NCBI GenBank assembly: GCA_900542985.1
Contig: UQPQ01000005.1
Location: 18,510-82,509 of the forward strand
DNA length: 64,000 nt
Direction: 5' to 3'
DNA from: an uncultured Bacteroides sp.
GTDB taxonomy: Bacteria; Bacteroidota; Bacteroidia; Bacteroidales; Bacteroidaceae
How positions within the stretch are numbered: position 1 is the first letter of the stretch; every line of letters begins with the position of its first letter. The notes under the pieces were generated by a model, which saw nothing but the letters and a program-made list of their open reading frames with translations, had not been told where the DNA came from and ran no database searches. Shown here in pieces: positions 1 to 8,598 of this stretch. The position numbers were made by a program, and so were the translations under genes.

Positions 1-281
1 ACAGCAGCAGCCTTAAACAAAGGCATAAAACGGGAATGCAAGCTAAGATGCTTGGCTTTGACTACAGGTCTTTCTATTTCAGCCAATACACGACGGTCAA
101 AATCCTCGCCTAACCCGACTTTCTTTCCTTCTTCCTGATAGATAAACAATGACCGATAAGGCAACAAATGAACAGGAATATCTTTTTGCTTGAAGAAAGA
201 ACGGAGAATCTGCTCTTCTTCTATAGAAGTCTCACAAATCCAGTAACGCTCCAACAGCTGTTCAATATACTTATAGTCCAT
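1..281 (-). CDS. Putative anti-sigma-like partner of the adjacent ECF sigma factor (partial)
   Basis: This reading frame starts at the ATG at 281 and runs off the left edge after about 93 residues, so the C-terminus is missing. It begins MDYKYIEQLLERYW and shows no membrane segment in the visible part. Its start overlaps the end of the sigma gene by 11 bases, which suggests translational coupling. The N-terminus shares a pattern with the protein at 54568-55116: LL-x2-Y/W, a T-x2-EE element, then FF with D-x-P further on. That protein also follows an ECF sigma gene. A role as sigma partner or anti-sigma is inferred from this parallel and is not shown by a known domain. Confidence 0.6.
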   Translation of the reverse strand, partial: MDYKYIEQLLERYWICETSIEEEQILRSFFKQKDIPVHLLPYRSLFIYQEEGKKVGLGEDFDRRVLAEIERPVVKAKHLSLHSRFMPLFKAAA

Positions 282-780
282 ATCTTATTATATCATTGTA
301 TTTCATTTTTATCCGTTGCCGTGCCCTAAAAAGATTTACTTTTACCTGTTCCTCCGTTAGGTGCATAATCTCGGCAATTTCTTTATAGCTTTTTTCTTCC
401 ACATCACGCAACTGTAACATTGTACGCTGCTTTTCCGGAAGATCATTGATGAGCCGGTGAATCAGACTTAACTGTTCCTGTTGTTCCAATTGCTCATCAG
501 GTCGCAACGCATCTGAAATCTCCTGCATTTCAGGTAGCAATTCTTCATGCTGGGCATCCATCTTCTGACTACGGTCTATTGCCAAGTTTCTGGCAACCGT
601 CAGACAGTAAGCCTCCACAGACTCGAATTGTTTCCATTCCTCGCGCTTATTCCAAACCCGAATCATGGTATCTTGTACAATATCTTCCGCTTCTGCACTG
701 TCCAGTGTTATACGAAGTGCCAACCTGTACAATTTATCCTTCAGCGGTAATATATCGTTTCGAAAACTGATTTCTTGCAT
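271..780 (-). CDS. ECF-type RNA polymerase sigma factor (sigma-70 family)
   Basis: The 169-residue protein has the two-domain plan of extracytoplasmic-function sigma factors. Region 2 lies at about residues 10-75 (AEDIVQDTMIRVW, then EAYCLTVARNLAID). Region 4 lies at about 105-160 (LPEKQRTMLQLRDVE, then the helix-turn-helix around YKEIAEIM). It should direct RNA polymerase to a small regulon. It resembles the sigma factor at 55100-55621, for example in the region-2 start LPLKDKLYRLALR. An ECF-type promoter (797-821) sits 16 bases upstream of its ATG, which suggests autoregulation. The next gene overlaps its 3' end. The stimulus is unknown. Confidence 0.92.
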   Translation of the reverse strand: MQEISFRNDILPLKDKLYRLALRITLDSAEAEDIVQDTMIRVWNKREEWKQFESVEAYCLTVARNLAIDRSQKMDAQHEELLPEMQEISDALRPDEQLEQQEQLSLIHRLINDLPEKQRTMLQLRDVEEKSYKEIAEIMHLTEEQVKVNLFRARQRIKMKYNDIIRYGL

Positions 781-796
781 TGCTTTCTATAACAAT

Positions 797-821
797 GACG
801 GGTGAATGACCCAAAAGTTAC
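797..821 (-). promoter_or_regulatory. ECF-type promoter upstream of the sigma gene
   Basis: Read on the minus strand, GTAAC (817-821) is followed after 16 bases by CGTC (797-800), and the sigma ATG is 16 bases further on. A GTAAC/GAAC-like -35 box with a CGTC -10 box at 16-17 bases is the usual shape of ECF promoters. The same pair of boxes precedes the second sigma operon at 56161-56186. The inverted arms 797-804 and 825-832 (GACGGGTG / CACCCGTC) overlap this promoter. Confidence 0.55.
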
Positions 822-841
822 ACCCACCCGTCTATTTTTTT

Positions 842-1618
842 TCATTTTTTTCTAATTACTGTTCCTTCTTGCCTGTGGATAGCTGAAGCTTGTGTGATAA
901 CAACCTGACTGACTCCCGCTTCTACAGCCGAAAAAGAATTTTCCAGTTTAGGAATCATTCCTCCCTGTATAATCCCCTCGGATACATATTGCTCAAACAA
1001 TTCGGGAGTAATAACGGGAATTACACTATCATCATCATTTTCATCACGCAGCACTCCTTTTTTCTCAAAACAGTAAACCAAAGTCACATCAAACTCTTCA
1101 GCCAATGCTTTTGCTGTTTCTCCGGCAATAGTATCGGCATTGGTATTCAGCATAGAACCTGCTCCATCGTGAGTAAGAGGTGCCATAACAGGTACTATTC
1201 CCTGGCGAATCAGATTGGCCAATACAGAAGCATTCACAGCCTTCACATCGCCTACATAACCATAATCCACCTCTTTCACCGGACGTTTTTCCGAACGAAT
1301 CACATCCATATCTGCTCCTGTCAATCCAATGGCATTAACACCCTTAGCCTGAAGACCAGCTACAATATTTTTATTAACCAATCCTCCATATACCATTGTC
1401 ACTACTTTCAACGTCTCCAAATCGGTAATACGGCGTCCGTTTACCATACGGCTTTCAATACCCAGTTGAGCAGCTATCTTGGTAGCCGAACGTCCACCGC
1501 CGTGTACCAATAGTTTATAGCCAGGTATTGTAGAGAAATCAGTCAAAAGCTGATTCAAGGTTTCAGATTCTTCTACAATCTTACCACCTACTTTTATCAC
1601 TGTCAGTTTTTCTTTCAT
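842..1618 (-). CDS. argB: Acetylglutamate kinase
   Basis: ArgB phosphorylates N-acetylglutamate with ATP, the second step of arginine (or ornithine) synthesis in the cytoplasm. The protein has the amino-acid kinase fold. KVGGK sits at residues 9-13, HGGG at 39-42 binds phosphate, and a later GMIPKLENS motif is typical of ArgB. I chose the ATG at 1618 (MKEKLTVIKVGG, about 258 residues) over an in-frame start six codons upstream, because the family begins right at this kinase strand. The gene lies 82 bases downstream of speA, so arginine synthesis and arginine decarboxylation are neighbours. A stem-loop lies between them. Confidence 0.95.
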   Translation of the reverse strand: MKEKLTVIKVGGKIVEESETLNQLLTDFSTIPGYKLLVHGGGRSATKIAAQLGIESRMVNGRRITDLETLKVVTMVYGGLVNKNIVAGLQAKGVNAIGLTGADMDVIRSEKRPVKEVDYGYVGDVKAVNASVLANLIRQGIVPVMAPLTHDGAGSMLNTNADTIAGETAKALAEEFDVTLVYCFEKKGVLRDENDDDSVIPVITPELFEQYVSEGIIQGGMIPKLENSFSAVEAGVSQVVITQASAIHRQEGTVIRKK

Positions 1619-1642
1619 AATCCACAACAAATACAAAGTCAG

Positions 1643-1688
1643 AATGAAAGGTTGATTTTATAATGAGCAGACTCATCATCCTTTCATT
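1643..1688 (-). promoter_or_regulatory. Stem-loop in the speA-argB spacer
   Basis: The 9-base arms AATGAAAGG (1643-1651) and CCTTTCATT (1680-1688) are perfect complements. An inner pair ATGAG/CTCAT (1663-1667/1672-1676) lies inside them. No strong U-run follows on the minus strand, so a simple terminator is not clear. It could be a leader structure for argB or an mRNA processing element. The role is inferred. Confidence 0.4.
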
Positions 1689-1700
1689 CCGACTGCTATT

Positions 1701-3593
1701 TTATTCCAAATATGTATATCCGTAAAGTCCGGAACGATAATTCGCAAGGAACTCTTTACCTTCTTCAAGCGAAATCTTGCCTTCTTTTACAGACTTGGTT
1801 ACCCATGTCTCCAAAGTACGTACCAGTTTCTTCGGATTATACTGTACATAATCCAAAACCTCTGCTACAGTTTCACCGTCAATAATCTGATCGATAGAAT
1901 ATCCTTTTTCGTTTACACTTACGTGCACGGCATTGGTATCACCAAACAGGTTGTGCATATCACCCAAGATTTCCTGATAAGCTCCCACCAAAAATACGCC
2001 GATGTAATAAGATTCCTTTCCTTTCAGAGTATGTACCGGCAAATCATGCGATACATTACGTGTAGAAACGAAGTTGGCAATCTTTCCGTCCGAGTCGCAA
2101 GTTATATCCTGCAGAGTAGCTGTACGATCCGGACGTTCATCCAAACGCTGAATAGGCATAATCGGGAAAATCTGGTCGATAGCCCATGAATCCGGCAACG
2201 ACTGGAACAAAGAGAAGTTACAGAAATATTTATCTGCAAGCAACTTATCCAGTTTACGGAATTCATCGGGAGCATGTTTCAATCCAGAAGCGATCTGATT
2301 GATTTCCCGTGTCACCGACCAATACAAACGTTCTATCTGCGCACGTGTCTTCAGGTCTACAATACCATGGCTGAACAAATCCAATGTTTCCTCACGAATC
2401 TGTTGTGCATCGTGCCATGCCTCCAACATACGGCTCTGATTCAAGTTATCCCAAATCTGATACAGTTCATGAACCAGCTCATGATCATCGGGACTCACTT
2501 CAAAGTCATCATCCATCTCTGGGAGAGAAGCTGTTTCGAGCACCTCAAAAATCAATACAGAATGATGCGCAGTCAACGAACGTCCACTTTCTGTAATGAT
2601 ATTTGGATGAGGTATATTATTCTTATTGCTGGCGTCTACCATAATTGAAATAGAGTCGTTTACATATTCCTGAATGGAATAGTTGACACTACTTTCACTG
2701 TTAGCAGAACGGGTTCCGTCGTAATCCACACCTAAACCGCCACCTATATCGACAAACTCCACAGGGAAGCCTAACTGATGAAGCTGTACATAGAACTGTG
2801 AAGCCTCACGCAAGGCAGTCTTGATACGACGAATCTTTGTAACCTGACTACCAATATGAAAATGAATCAGCTTAAGACAGTCTTTCATATCTTTCTTCTC
2901 AATGAAATCGAGAGCCTCAAGCAACTCACTGGAAGTCAAGCCAAATTTGCTGGCATCTCCTCCACTGTCTTCCCATTTACCGCTACCGGAAGAAGCCAGT
3001 TTAATACGGATACCAATATTAGGACGTACATTCAACTGCTTGGCCATGCGCGCAATCAAACGCAGCTCATTCATTTTTTCCACTACAAGGAAAATACGTT
3101 TTCCCATTTTCTGGGCCAACAAAGCCAGCTCGATATAGCTTTCGTCCTTATACCCGTTACATATAATCAAAGAGTCCGAGTCGGTATTAATTGCAATTAC
3201 AGCATGCAACTCAGGTTTTGAACCGGCTTCCAGTCCAAGATTGAACTTCTTTCCATGACTGATGATTTCCTCTACCACCGGACGCATCTGATTCACCTTA
3301 ATAGGATAGATAATAAAGTTCTGTGCTTTATATCCATATTCTTCAGAAGCAATGGAAAAACAGTTTGAGATTTTTTCGATACGATTATCCAAAATATCAG
3401 GAAAACGTACCAGCATCGGAGCAGTCACATCTCTCAGCTGCAGTTCATCTACCAGTTCTTTCAAGTCGACAGCCACTCCATTTTTACGGGGAGTAACCAC
3501 CACGTGACCTTTCTCATTAATACCAAAGTAAGAAACTCCCCACCCTGTAATGTTGTAGAGTTCCTCAGAATCTTCAATACGCCATTTTCTCAT
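1701..3593 (-). CDS. speA: Biosynthetic arginine decarboxylase (SpeA type)
   Basis: SpeA converts arginine to agmatine and CO2 with pyridoxal phosphate, the entry to polyamine synthesis through agmatine. The 630-residue length fits the large fold-III decarboxylase family. The PLP lysine is in YPIKVNQ (K99). HFHIGSQ near residue 245, the glycine-rich VDIGGGLGVDYDG near 280 and the ITESGR motif near 335 build the cofactor and phosphate site. The active-site cysteine motif CDSDG lies near residue 500. It sits 29 bases after aroK and ahead of argB on the same strand, so it is probably co-transcribed with them. Confidence 0.97.
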   Translation of the reverse strand: MRKWRIEDSEELYNITGWGVSYFGINEKGHVVVTPRKNGVAVDLKELVDELQLRDVTAPMLVRFPDILDNRIEKISNCFSIASEEYGYKAQNFIIYPIKVNQMRPVVEEIISHGKKFNLGLEAGSKPELHAVIAINTDSDSLIICNGYKDESYIELALLAQKMGKRIFLVVEKMNELRLIARMAKQLNVRPNIGIRIKLASSGSGKWEDSGGDASKFGLTSSELLEALDFIEKKDMKDCLKLIHFHIGSQVTKIRRIKTALREASQFYVQLHQLGFPVEFVDIGGGLGVDYDGTRSANSESSVNYSIQEYVNDSISIMVDASNKNNIPHPNIITESGRSLTAHHSVLIFEVLETASLPEMDDDFEVSPDDHELVHELYQIWDNLNQSRMLEAWHDAQQIREETLDLFSHGIVDLKTRAQIERLYWSVTREINQIASGLKHAPDEFRKLDKLLADKYFCNFSLFQSLPDSWAIDQIFPIMPIQRLDERPDRTATLQDITCDSDGKIANFVSTRNVSHDLPVHTLKGKESYYIGVFLVGAYQEILGDMHNLFGDTNAVHVSVNEKGYSIDQIIDGETVAEVLDYVQYNPKKLVRTLETWVTKSVKEGKISLEEGKEFLANYRSGLYGYTYLE

Positions 3594-3622
3594 TTCACAA
3601 CATAAAAAGACTACGTTTATAC

Positions 3623-4150
3623 TTAATTTAATAACAGTGTTTTCAATCTTTGTACCGAACAGCTAATCTGTTCTCTATCTTCCAGGCTTTCCGCATTAAA
3701 AACATATTTAGCCTGCGAATAGAACGGGATTCGAACCCTCAATGCATTCTGAATCACATCCATCAGTTCTTCGTCCGATTTATCCATCAGAAGAGGTCTT
3801 TTACTCTTTGCTATCTTCAAGCGCCGGAACAATACTTCCGGAGAAGCATCCAGAAAAACAGTTTCTCCCTTCCCGTTCATATACTCCATATTGTCGAAGA
3901 AACAAGGTGTACCTCCTCCACATGCGATTATCACATTCTCAAACTCGGCCACTTCGTGAAGCATGTTTCTTTCTATCTCCCGGAAGCCATCTTCTTTCCG
4001 TTCTTCGAACAGTTCTTGCACTGTCTTATGGAAACGTTCTTCAATATACCAGTCTAAATCAATGAATTGCAGTTGCATGGCACGGGCATACGCCTTTCCC
4101 AGCGTCGTCTTGCCCGACCCCATGTAGCCTATTAAAAATATACGTTTCAT
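3623..4150 (-). CDS. aroK: Shikimate kinase
   Basis: This enzyme phosphorylates shikimate with ATP in the aromatic amino-acid pathway. The 175-residue protein has the P-loop GYMGSGKTTLGK at residues 8-19, a shikimate-binding DLDWYIE at about 32-38, and the ACGGGTP loop that binds substrate near residue 79. The LID region is around KRPLL. Its start overlaps the topA stop by four bases (ATGA), so the two are translationally coupled. speA follows 29 bases later. Confidence 0.96.
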   Translation of the reverse strand: MKRIFLIGYMGSGKTTLGKAYARAMQLQFIDLDWYIEERFHKTVQELFEERKEDGFREIERNMLHEVAEFENVIIACGGGTPCFFDNMEYMNGKGETVFLDASPEVLFRRLKIAKSKRPLLMDKSDEELMDVIQNALRVRIPFYSQAKYVFNAESLEDREQISCSVQRLKTLLLN

Positions 4151-6480
4151 GCCTTTCTCTTAGCGGTTGAACGTGTTTTACGTACTTCAGCCTTTTCTTT
4201 CTGTAATTCAATAACCTTAAAGCAGGTTTCAATATTCAGGTCAGACGGTTCTATGTTCGACGGAATCTTATAATTCTTCTTCTGATAAGAAATATAAGGT
4301 CCATAACGACCATTCAGAATCTGAAGATCAGGTTCTTCGGCAAAAGTCTTGATTACCTTCTGTGCATCAGCCTGCTGTTTGTTTCGGATAAGAGTAAGAG
4401 CCTCATCCAATGTAATTTCCAAAGGATTTGTAGTCTTAGGAATTGAAACAAACATATCCCCATAATGTACATAAGGTCCGAAACGTCCTTCGCCGATAAT
4501 CACTGTTTTTCCCTCTACTTCACCCAAATTACGAGGCAGTTTGAACAGGTCTAAAGCTTCTTCCAGGGTGATTGTCTCCAAAGAATATTCCTTTTTCAAC
4601 TGGGCAAACTTAGGTTTCTCTTCATCGTCTACCGTTCCAATCTGCACCACAGGACCAAATCGGCCAATCTTCACCGATACCTGTTTTCCAGTCTTCGGAT
4701 CTGTACCCAAAATACGTTCTCCCACACGATGTTCAGACTTCGAAGTCAAGGTCTGTTCTACCAGCGGATGGAAACCTTCGTAGAAATGTTCCATAACTCC
4801 GGTCCATTCCTTTTCTCCATCTGCTATTTCATCGAATTCTTTTTCTACGCTGGCCGTAAAATTATAATCCATAATCTGAGGGAAGTACTCTATCAGGAAG
4901 TCGTTGACCACAATACCGACATCGGTAGGCAGCAATTTAGACTTCTCACTGCCAGTCAGTTCGGTACGTGTACTTTCCGAAATCACTCCCTCTTCCAGTT
5001 TCAATATCGTATAATTACGTTTTACACCTTCCCGGTTTCCTTTTTCCACATATCCACGTTGCTGCACAGTGGAAATAGTAGGAGCATAAGTAGACGGACG
5101 ACCGATACCCAATTCTTCCAACTTGCGCACCAAGCTGGCTTCTGTATAGCGGGGAGGACATTGAGAGAAGCGCTCTGTAGCAGTAATAGTCTTACATTCC
5201 AGTGTCTGACCTACTTTCATTGTAGGCAACAAACGGCTTTCATCCTCTTGTTCTACTTCTTCGTCGTACGATTCTTTATATACTCGCAAGAAACCATCGA
5301 ACATCACCACTTCTCCTACAGCAATAAACTTGTCTGTCTGTCCGCTGATAGCGATCGTTGCCGTTGTTTTCTCCAGTTCGGCATCGGCCATCTGAGAAGC
5401 CAGTGTACGTTTCCATATCAATTCATACAAACGCTGCTCCTGGCTCGTACCTTCTATTTTGTCAGTCGACATATAGGTAGGACGAATGGCTTCGTGTGCT
5501 TCCTGAGCCCCTTTTGTCTTAGTTGTAAAGTGGCGTGTCTGCACATAGCGCTCTCCCATCAATGAGGTAATAGCCTCGCGACTGGTATTCAAAGCCAAAT
5601 CAGAAAGATTCACCGAGTCTGTACGCATATAGGTAATCAATCCGCTTTCATACAGACGCTGTGCCAGCATCATGGTCTGTGCAACCGTATAACCCAACTT
5701 ACGTGCCGCTTCCTGCTGCAATGTAGAAGTGGTAAACGGTGCAGCCGGTGATTTCTTGACCGGACGTGTAGTAATATCTTCAATTGTAAAAGTCGATTTC
5801 TTGCATTTTTCAAGAAAAGCATTTGCCTCCTCTTTGGTCTTGAATCTTTGTCCCAAGTCGGCTCTGATTTCGGCTCCATCTGCATTATTGAATACAGCTG
5901 TCACCCGATACGATGCTTCGCTGACAAAAGCCTGCACTTCTCTTTCCCGTTCTACGATAAGACGGACAGCCACAGACTGTACACGTCCGGCAGAAAGAGC
6001 CGGTTTGATTTTCTTCCACAGGATAGGTGAAAGTTCAAAACCCACAATACGGTCGAGAATACGACGGGCCTGCTGGGCATTGACCAAATCAATATTTATA
6101 TCACGAGGATTTTCGATTGCCTTTAGAATTGCATTTTTCGTAATTTCATGGAATACAATACGCTTTGTCTTCTGAGGATCCAGTTGCAACACCTCAAACA
6201 AATGCCAAGATATAGCTTCTCCTTCCCGGTCTTCATCGGATGCCAACCATACCATATCCGCTTTTTTGGCAGCAGCCTTCAGTTCTCTTACTATCTTTTC
6301 CTTATCCTCTGGAACTTCATAGAGAGGCTTAAAGTCATTCTTCACATCAATACTGAATGATTTTTGCTTCAAATCCCGAATATGTCCATAGCTGGAAAGC
6401 ACTTTATAGTCACTTCCCAAAAACTTTTCTATCGTCTTTGCCTTTGCCGGAGATTCGACTATTACTAAATTATTCTGCAT
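4147..6480 (-). CDS. topA: DNA topoisomerase I (type IA)
   Basis: TopA relaxes negative supercoils by cutting one strand through a tyrosine. The 777-residue protein opens with the TOPRIM motif VESPAKAKTIEKFLG, and SDEDREGEAI carries the metal-binding acidic triad. The catalytic tyrosine is in GLITYMRTDS at about residue 285. The C-terminus lacks the cysteine zinc fingers of the E. coli enzyme. It has repeats of the GRFGP type instead (three visible), as is common in Bacteroidota, and a basic tail. A -7 promoter box lies 32 bases upstream of the ATG. Confidence 0.97.
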   Translation of the reverse strand: MQNNLVIVESPAKAKTIEKFLGSDYKVLSSYGHIRDLKQKSFSIDVKNDFKPLYEVPEDKEKIVRELKAAAKKADMVWLASDEDREGEAISWHLFEVLQLDPQKTKRIVFHEITKNAILKAIENPRDINIDLVNAQQARRILDRIVGFELSPILWKKIKPALSAGRVQSVAVRLIVEREREVQAFVSEASYRVTAVFNNADGAEIRADLGQRFKTKEEANAFLEKCKKSTFTIEDITTRPVKKSPAAPFTTSTLQQEAARKLGYTVAQTMMLAQRLYESGLITYMRTDSVNLSDLALNTSREAITSLMGERYVQTRHFTTKTKGAQEAHEAIRPTYMSTDKIEGTSQEQRLYELIWKRTLASQMADAELEKTTATIAISGQTDKFIAVGEVVMFDGFLRVYKESYDEEVEQEDESRLLPTMKVGQTLECKTITATERFSQCPPRYTEASLVRKLEELGIGRPSTYAPTISTVQQRGYVEKGNREGVKRNYTILKLEEGVISESTRTELTGSEKSKLLPTDVGIVVNDFLIEYFPQIMDYNFTASVEKEFDEIADGEKEWTGVMEHFYEGFHPLVEQTLTSKSEHRVGERILGTDPKTGKQVSVKIGRFGPVVQIGTVDDEEKPKFAQLKKEYSLETITLEEALDLFKLPRNLGEVEGKTVIIGEGRFGPYVHYGDMFVSIPKTTNPLEITLDEALTLIRNKQQADAQKVIKTFAEEPDLQILNGRYGPYISYQKKNYKIPSNIEPSDLNIETCFKVIELQKEKAEVRKTRSTAKRKA

Positions 6481-6511
6481 AATTCAATGTATTCCATAAA
6501 TATTTTCCGGA

Positions 6512-6519
6512 CAAATGTA
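6512..6519 (-). promoter_or_regulatory. Bacteroides-type -7 box for topA
   Basis: On the minus strand this reads TACATTTG, an exact match to the TAnnTTTG -7 element of the primary Bacteroidales sigma factor. It would give a start near 6505 and a leader of about 25 bases before the topA ATG. No clear TTTG -33 box was found, because the T-run of the neighbouring hairpin occupies that space. Confidence 0.55.
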
Positions 6520-6520
6520 A

Positions 6521-6570
6521 AAAAAAAGCAGAATCACACCATTATAATAAGGTATGTTTCTGCTTTTTTT
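6521..6570. terminator. Terminator-like hairpin upstream of topA, T-runs on both sides
   Basis: AAAAAAAGCAGAA (6521-6533) pairs with TTCTGCTTTTTTT (6558-6570). The A and T runs at the ends let it work in either direction. It lies directly upstream of the topA -7 box and separates topA from the gene-less stretch 6571-6874. Nothing recognisable as a gene ends here, so either it insulates topA or a small RNA ends at it. Confidence 0.6.
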
Positions 6571-6687
6571 CGTACTTTTTGTGATTTAGCGCCTATAAAT
6601 AGAACTGCATATTACATCCCTGCAAGATATATTTCTTTTCATTACTGTTCCCAAAGTCCATTGATTCCATGCCATAATCAGACCTGT

Positions 6688-6745
6688 CTGAATTTGTATC
6701 CGACGCCGGCGATTATACATACAACGACGTCGGATACAAATTCAG
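6688..6745. repeat. Long palindromic intergenic repeat with CGACG-rich flank
   Basis: An 18-base perfect inverted repeat, CTGAATTTGTATCCGACG (6688-6705) and its complement (6728-6745), encloses a 22-base loop. The loop and the sequence just right of the second arm share a diverged direct repeat of the form CGnCGn-GA-TATACA-AC-ACGACG (about 6704-6732 and 6746-6774). The second copy ends in a run of CGA units. The rest of 6571-6874 shows no credible gene. A similar construction with different bases is at 32107-32160. Confidence 0.7.
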
Positions 6746-6874
6746 CGTCGTTGACTATACAAACGACGACGACGAATATAGCCTGCACTTCATCACAATA
6801 AGCCATCCGTTCATTACTTTTTCCCTATAGTTTTCTTACAGACGAACAGGTTACATTTCCTGATCCCAATAAAA

Positions 6875-6902
6875 AACTGGCCTCGCACAAGCGAAGCCAG
6901 TT
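6875..6902 (-). terminator. Terminator of the TPR/barrel operon
   Basis: AACTGGCCTCGC (6875-6886) pairs with GCGAAGCCAGTT (6891-6902) with one mismatch and a four-base loop. On the minus strand it is followed by a T-run. It lies about 60 bases after the stop of the barrel gene at 6961. Confidence 0.8.
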
Positions 6903-6960
6903 CTGAATTTCCAATTATCTTAATATTTATCGGACGACAAAACCTTCCGGTAACCTTGCA

Positions 6961-8598
6961 TCAGAAAGCAAAGCTTAATCCTCCCATTGCATAAAAGCCC
7001 TGTACGGGACATCCTACTTCTGTAACATAGTTTTTGTTCAGCAAATTATTCAAACGAACAAATACATCTACACGCTGGAACAAGCGATAATCGGCCCATA
7101 AGCTCAAATCATTTACCGGGTCTGCTTTCTTCAAGGTTCCTGCCTGACTACGTCCCTCATAACAATATTTCATTGAAGCATACAAATCAGACAAAATCTT
7201 TACCCTAGCCGAGACATTAAATTCGTAGTTGGGTTTCAACACCAATAAAGGTTCTGTCTCCTGATTCATATTCCAGTTATAATAAGTTGCCTCCACATCA
7301 AGATTTACCCAATCTTTGTAAGTATATCCAATGCGTCCTCCTGCATAAGCTGTTTTTGCCTTTGCCTGCTCCATCAAGCTGTATACAGAAAACAGTTCGT
7401 CTTTTACGATACGGTATCCTCCGAACAAATTAAATCCGAATCCGGCAACGGGAGAACCTTTCACTCCCAACCGGGCATCCAGCGGTGTGTGTGTACTGCG
7501 TATCTGCTCTTCACTCATCCAGTAAGGCGACATTTCGTTCAAACGACGGAAATCACTCAAGGTCGTACCTCCAATAGCCTGTATATAGAATTTATAAGTA
7601 TCAGCAGAGGTATAACCGAAATGTACATCAGGAGCGAATTTAATACCACTTCCATTCGAAGTCTGTGCATCTACATGCGCTCCAAGACGCAAGTCGATGA
7701 CTTCATTATTCCATTTATAATATGGATTTACCTGAACCAAAGTATAGTCTTTCAAATCCGAATTATAGAACACATTATCCATTGCAAAATCAATGCCGAC
7801 AGTATGTTCTTCCTGCAGCGTTCCCCATATCTGACCTACGGTATGTACCAAACCTTCGGTAGTACCGGGGAAATAAGGCATAGCATACTTACGTTTGAAG
7901 CTCTGAAAACCAGTCTGCAGACTGAATTGTACCGGAAGTGTTTCATCTTTCGATGTAACTTTCGCATACACATCGGCCAAAGTGAAATGCTGACTGTCGG
8001 AAGTCCAGGGTTCTCCTCCTTCATTCAAGAAAGGTAAAACGTAATTGAACACCTGAGAGCCGAAAGCTCCTCCCAACTGCATGAATACGCGGTTGAATTC
8101 GTGTTTATAATCGAGTGACACGTCTGTACGGAAAAAACGGGATTTCCAGTCTTCTTCCAACCTTTCATATGGAATTTTTCCATTCATTCCATACAATGTT
8201 CCCATTACATTCAACTGGTCGCGTGAAGTAATATCCCACATATAACTTAACTTCACATCAGTATTATTCCGGTTTCCATAGGCTGCACGTACATATCCCT
8301 TATAAGGAGATTTTTGCTTTGCATTATATGTAATTACCGGTATCGGCTCTCCCTGCCAGCCCGATAAAGGACGTACAGCAGTAGCATAGTCGATATGCTG
8401 TTTTGCTACGGAAGGTTCTTCAACCTTCGGAAGCACATTTACCTTGAAGGCATCCATTACCTCCGGGTTATACTGATTCTCCACCACCACAGTCCGAGTG
8501 AGTGTAGAGTCTTTCGCTCCTTCTTGTGCACATAATACCGAGGTAAACAACACCCCAGCACCTGTCAATATCATTTTTATCTGATTCATTGTCTTCAT
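6961..8598 (-). CDS. Outer-membrane beta-barrel protein, TonB-receptor-like without a plug
   Basis: The 545-residue protein has an N-terminal signal peptide ending near ...SVLCAQ. A short periplasmic stretch contains VVVENQYNPEVMDAFKV. After that come many alternating amphipathic strands with aromatic ends, closing in GGLSFAF with a terminal phenylalanine, as in outer-membrane barrels. The end resembles TonB-dependent receptors (LNNLLNKNYV), but no plug domain or TonB box is evident. Its ATG overlaps the stop of the TPR protein by four bases (ATGA), so the two are made together. Possibly they form a surface or envelope-assembly complex. The function is unknown. Confidence 0.75.
   Translation of the reverse strand: MKTMNQIKMILTGAGVLFTSVLCAQEGAKDSTLTRTVVVENQYNPEVMDAFKVNVLPKVEEPSVAKQHIDYATAVRPLSGWQGEPIPVITYNAKQKSPYKGYVRAAYGNRNNTDVKLSYMWDITSRDQLNVMGTLYGMNGKIPYERLEEDWKSRFFRTDVSLDYKHEFNRVFMQLGGAFGSQVFNYVLPFLNEGGEPWTSDSQHFTLADVYAKVTSKDETLPVQFSLQTGFQSFKRKYAMPYFPGTTEGLVHTVGQIWGTLQEEHTVGIDFAMDNVFYNSDLKDYTLVQVNPYYKWNNEVIDLRLGAHVDAQTSNGSGIKFAPDVHFGYTSADTYKFYIQAIGGTTLSDFRRLNEMSPYWMSEEQIRSTHTPLDARLGVKGSPVAGFGFNLFGGYRIVKDELFSVYSLMEQAKAKTAYAGGRIGYTYKDWVNLDVEATYYNWNMNQETEPLLVLKPNYEFNVSARVKILSDLYASMKYCYEGRSQAGTLKKADPVNDLSLWADYRLFQRVDVFVRLNNLLNKNYVTEVGCPVQGFYAMGGLSFAF

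Noticed and set aside
797..841. Plus-strand terminator GACGGGTG...CACCCGTC with T-run
   Set aside because: No plus-strand transcript is expected to end here. The arms are better explained by the ECF promoter boxes, though a dual role remains possible.
4729..5565. Long open frame on the plus strand inside topA
   Set aside because: It is antisense to a complete, conserved topA and its product has no recognisable domain.
6487..6801. Short plus-strand frame of 104 codons before topA
   Set aside because: It runs through a terminator hairpin and a palindromic repeat, and its composition is not protein-like.
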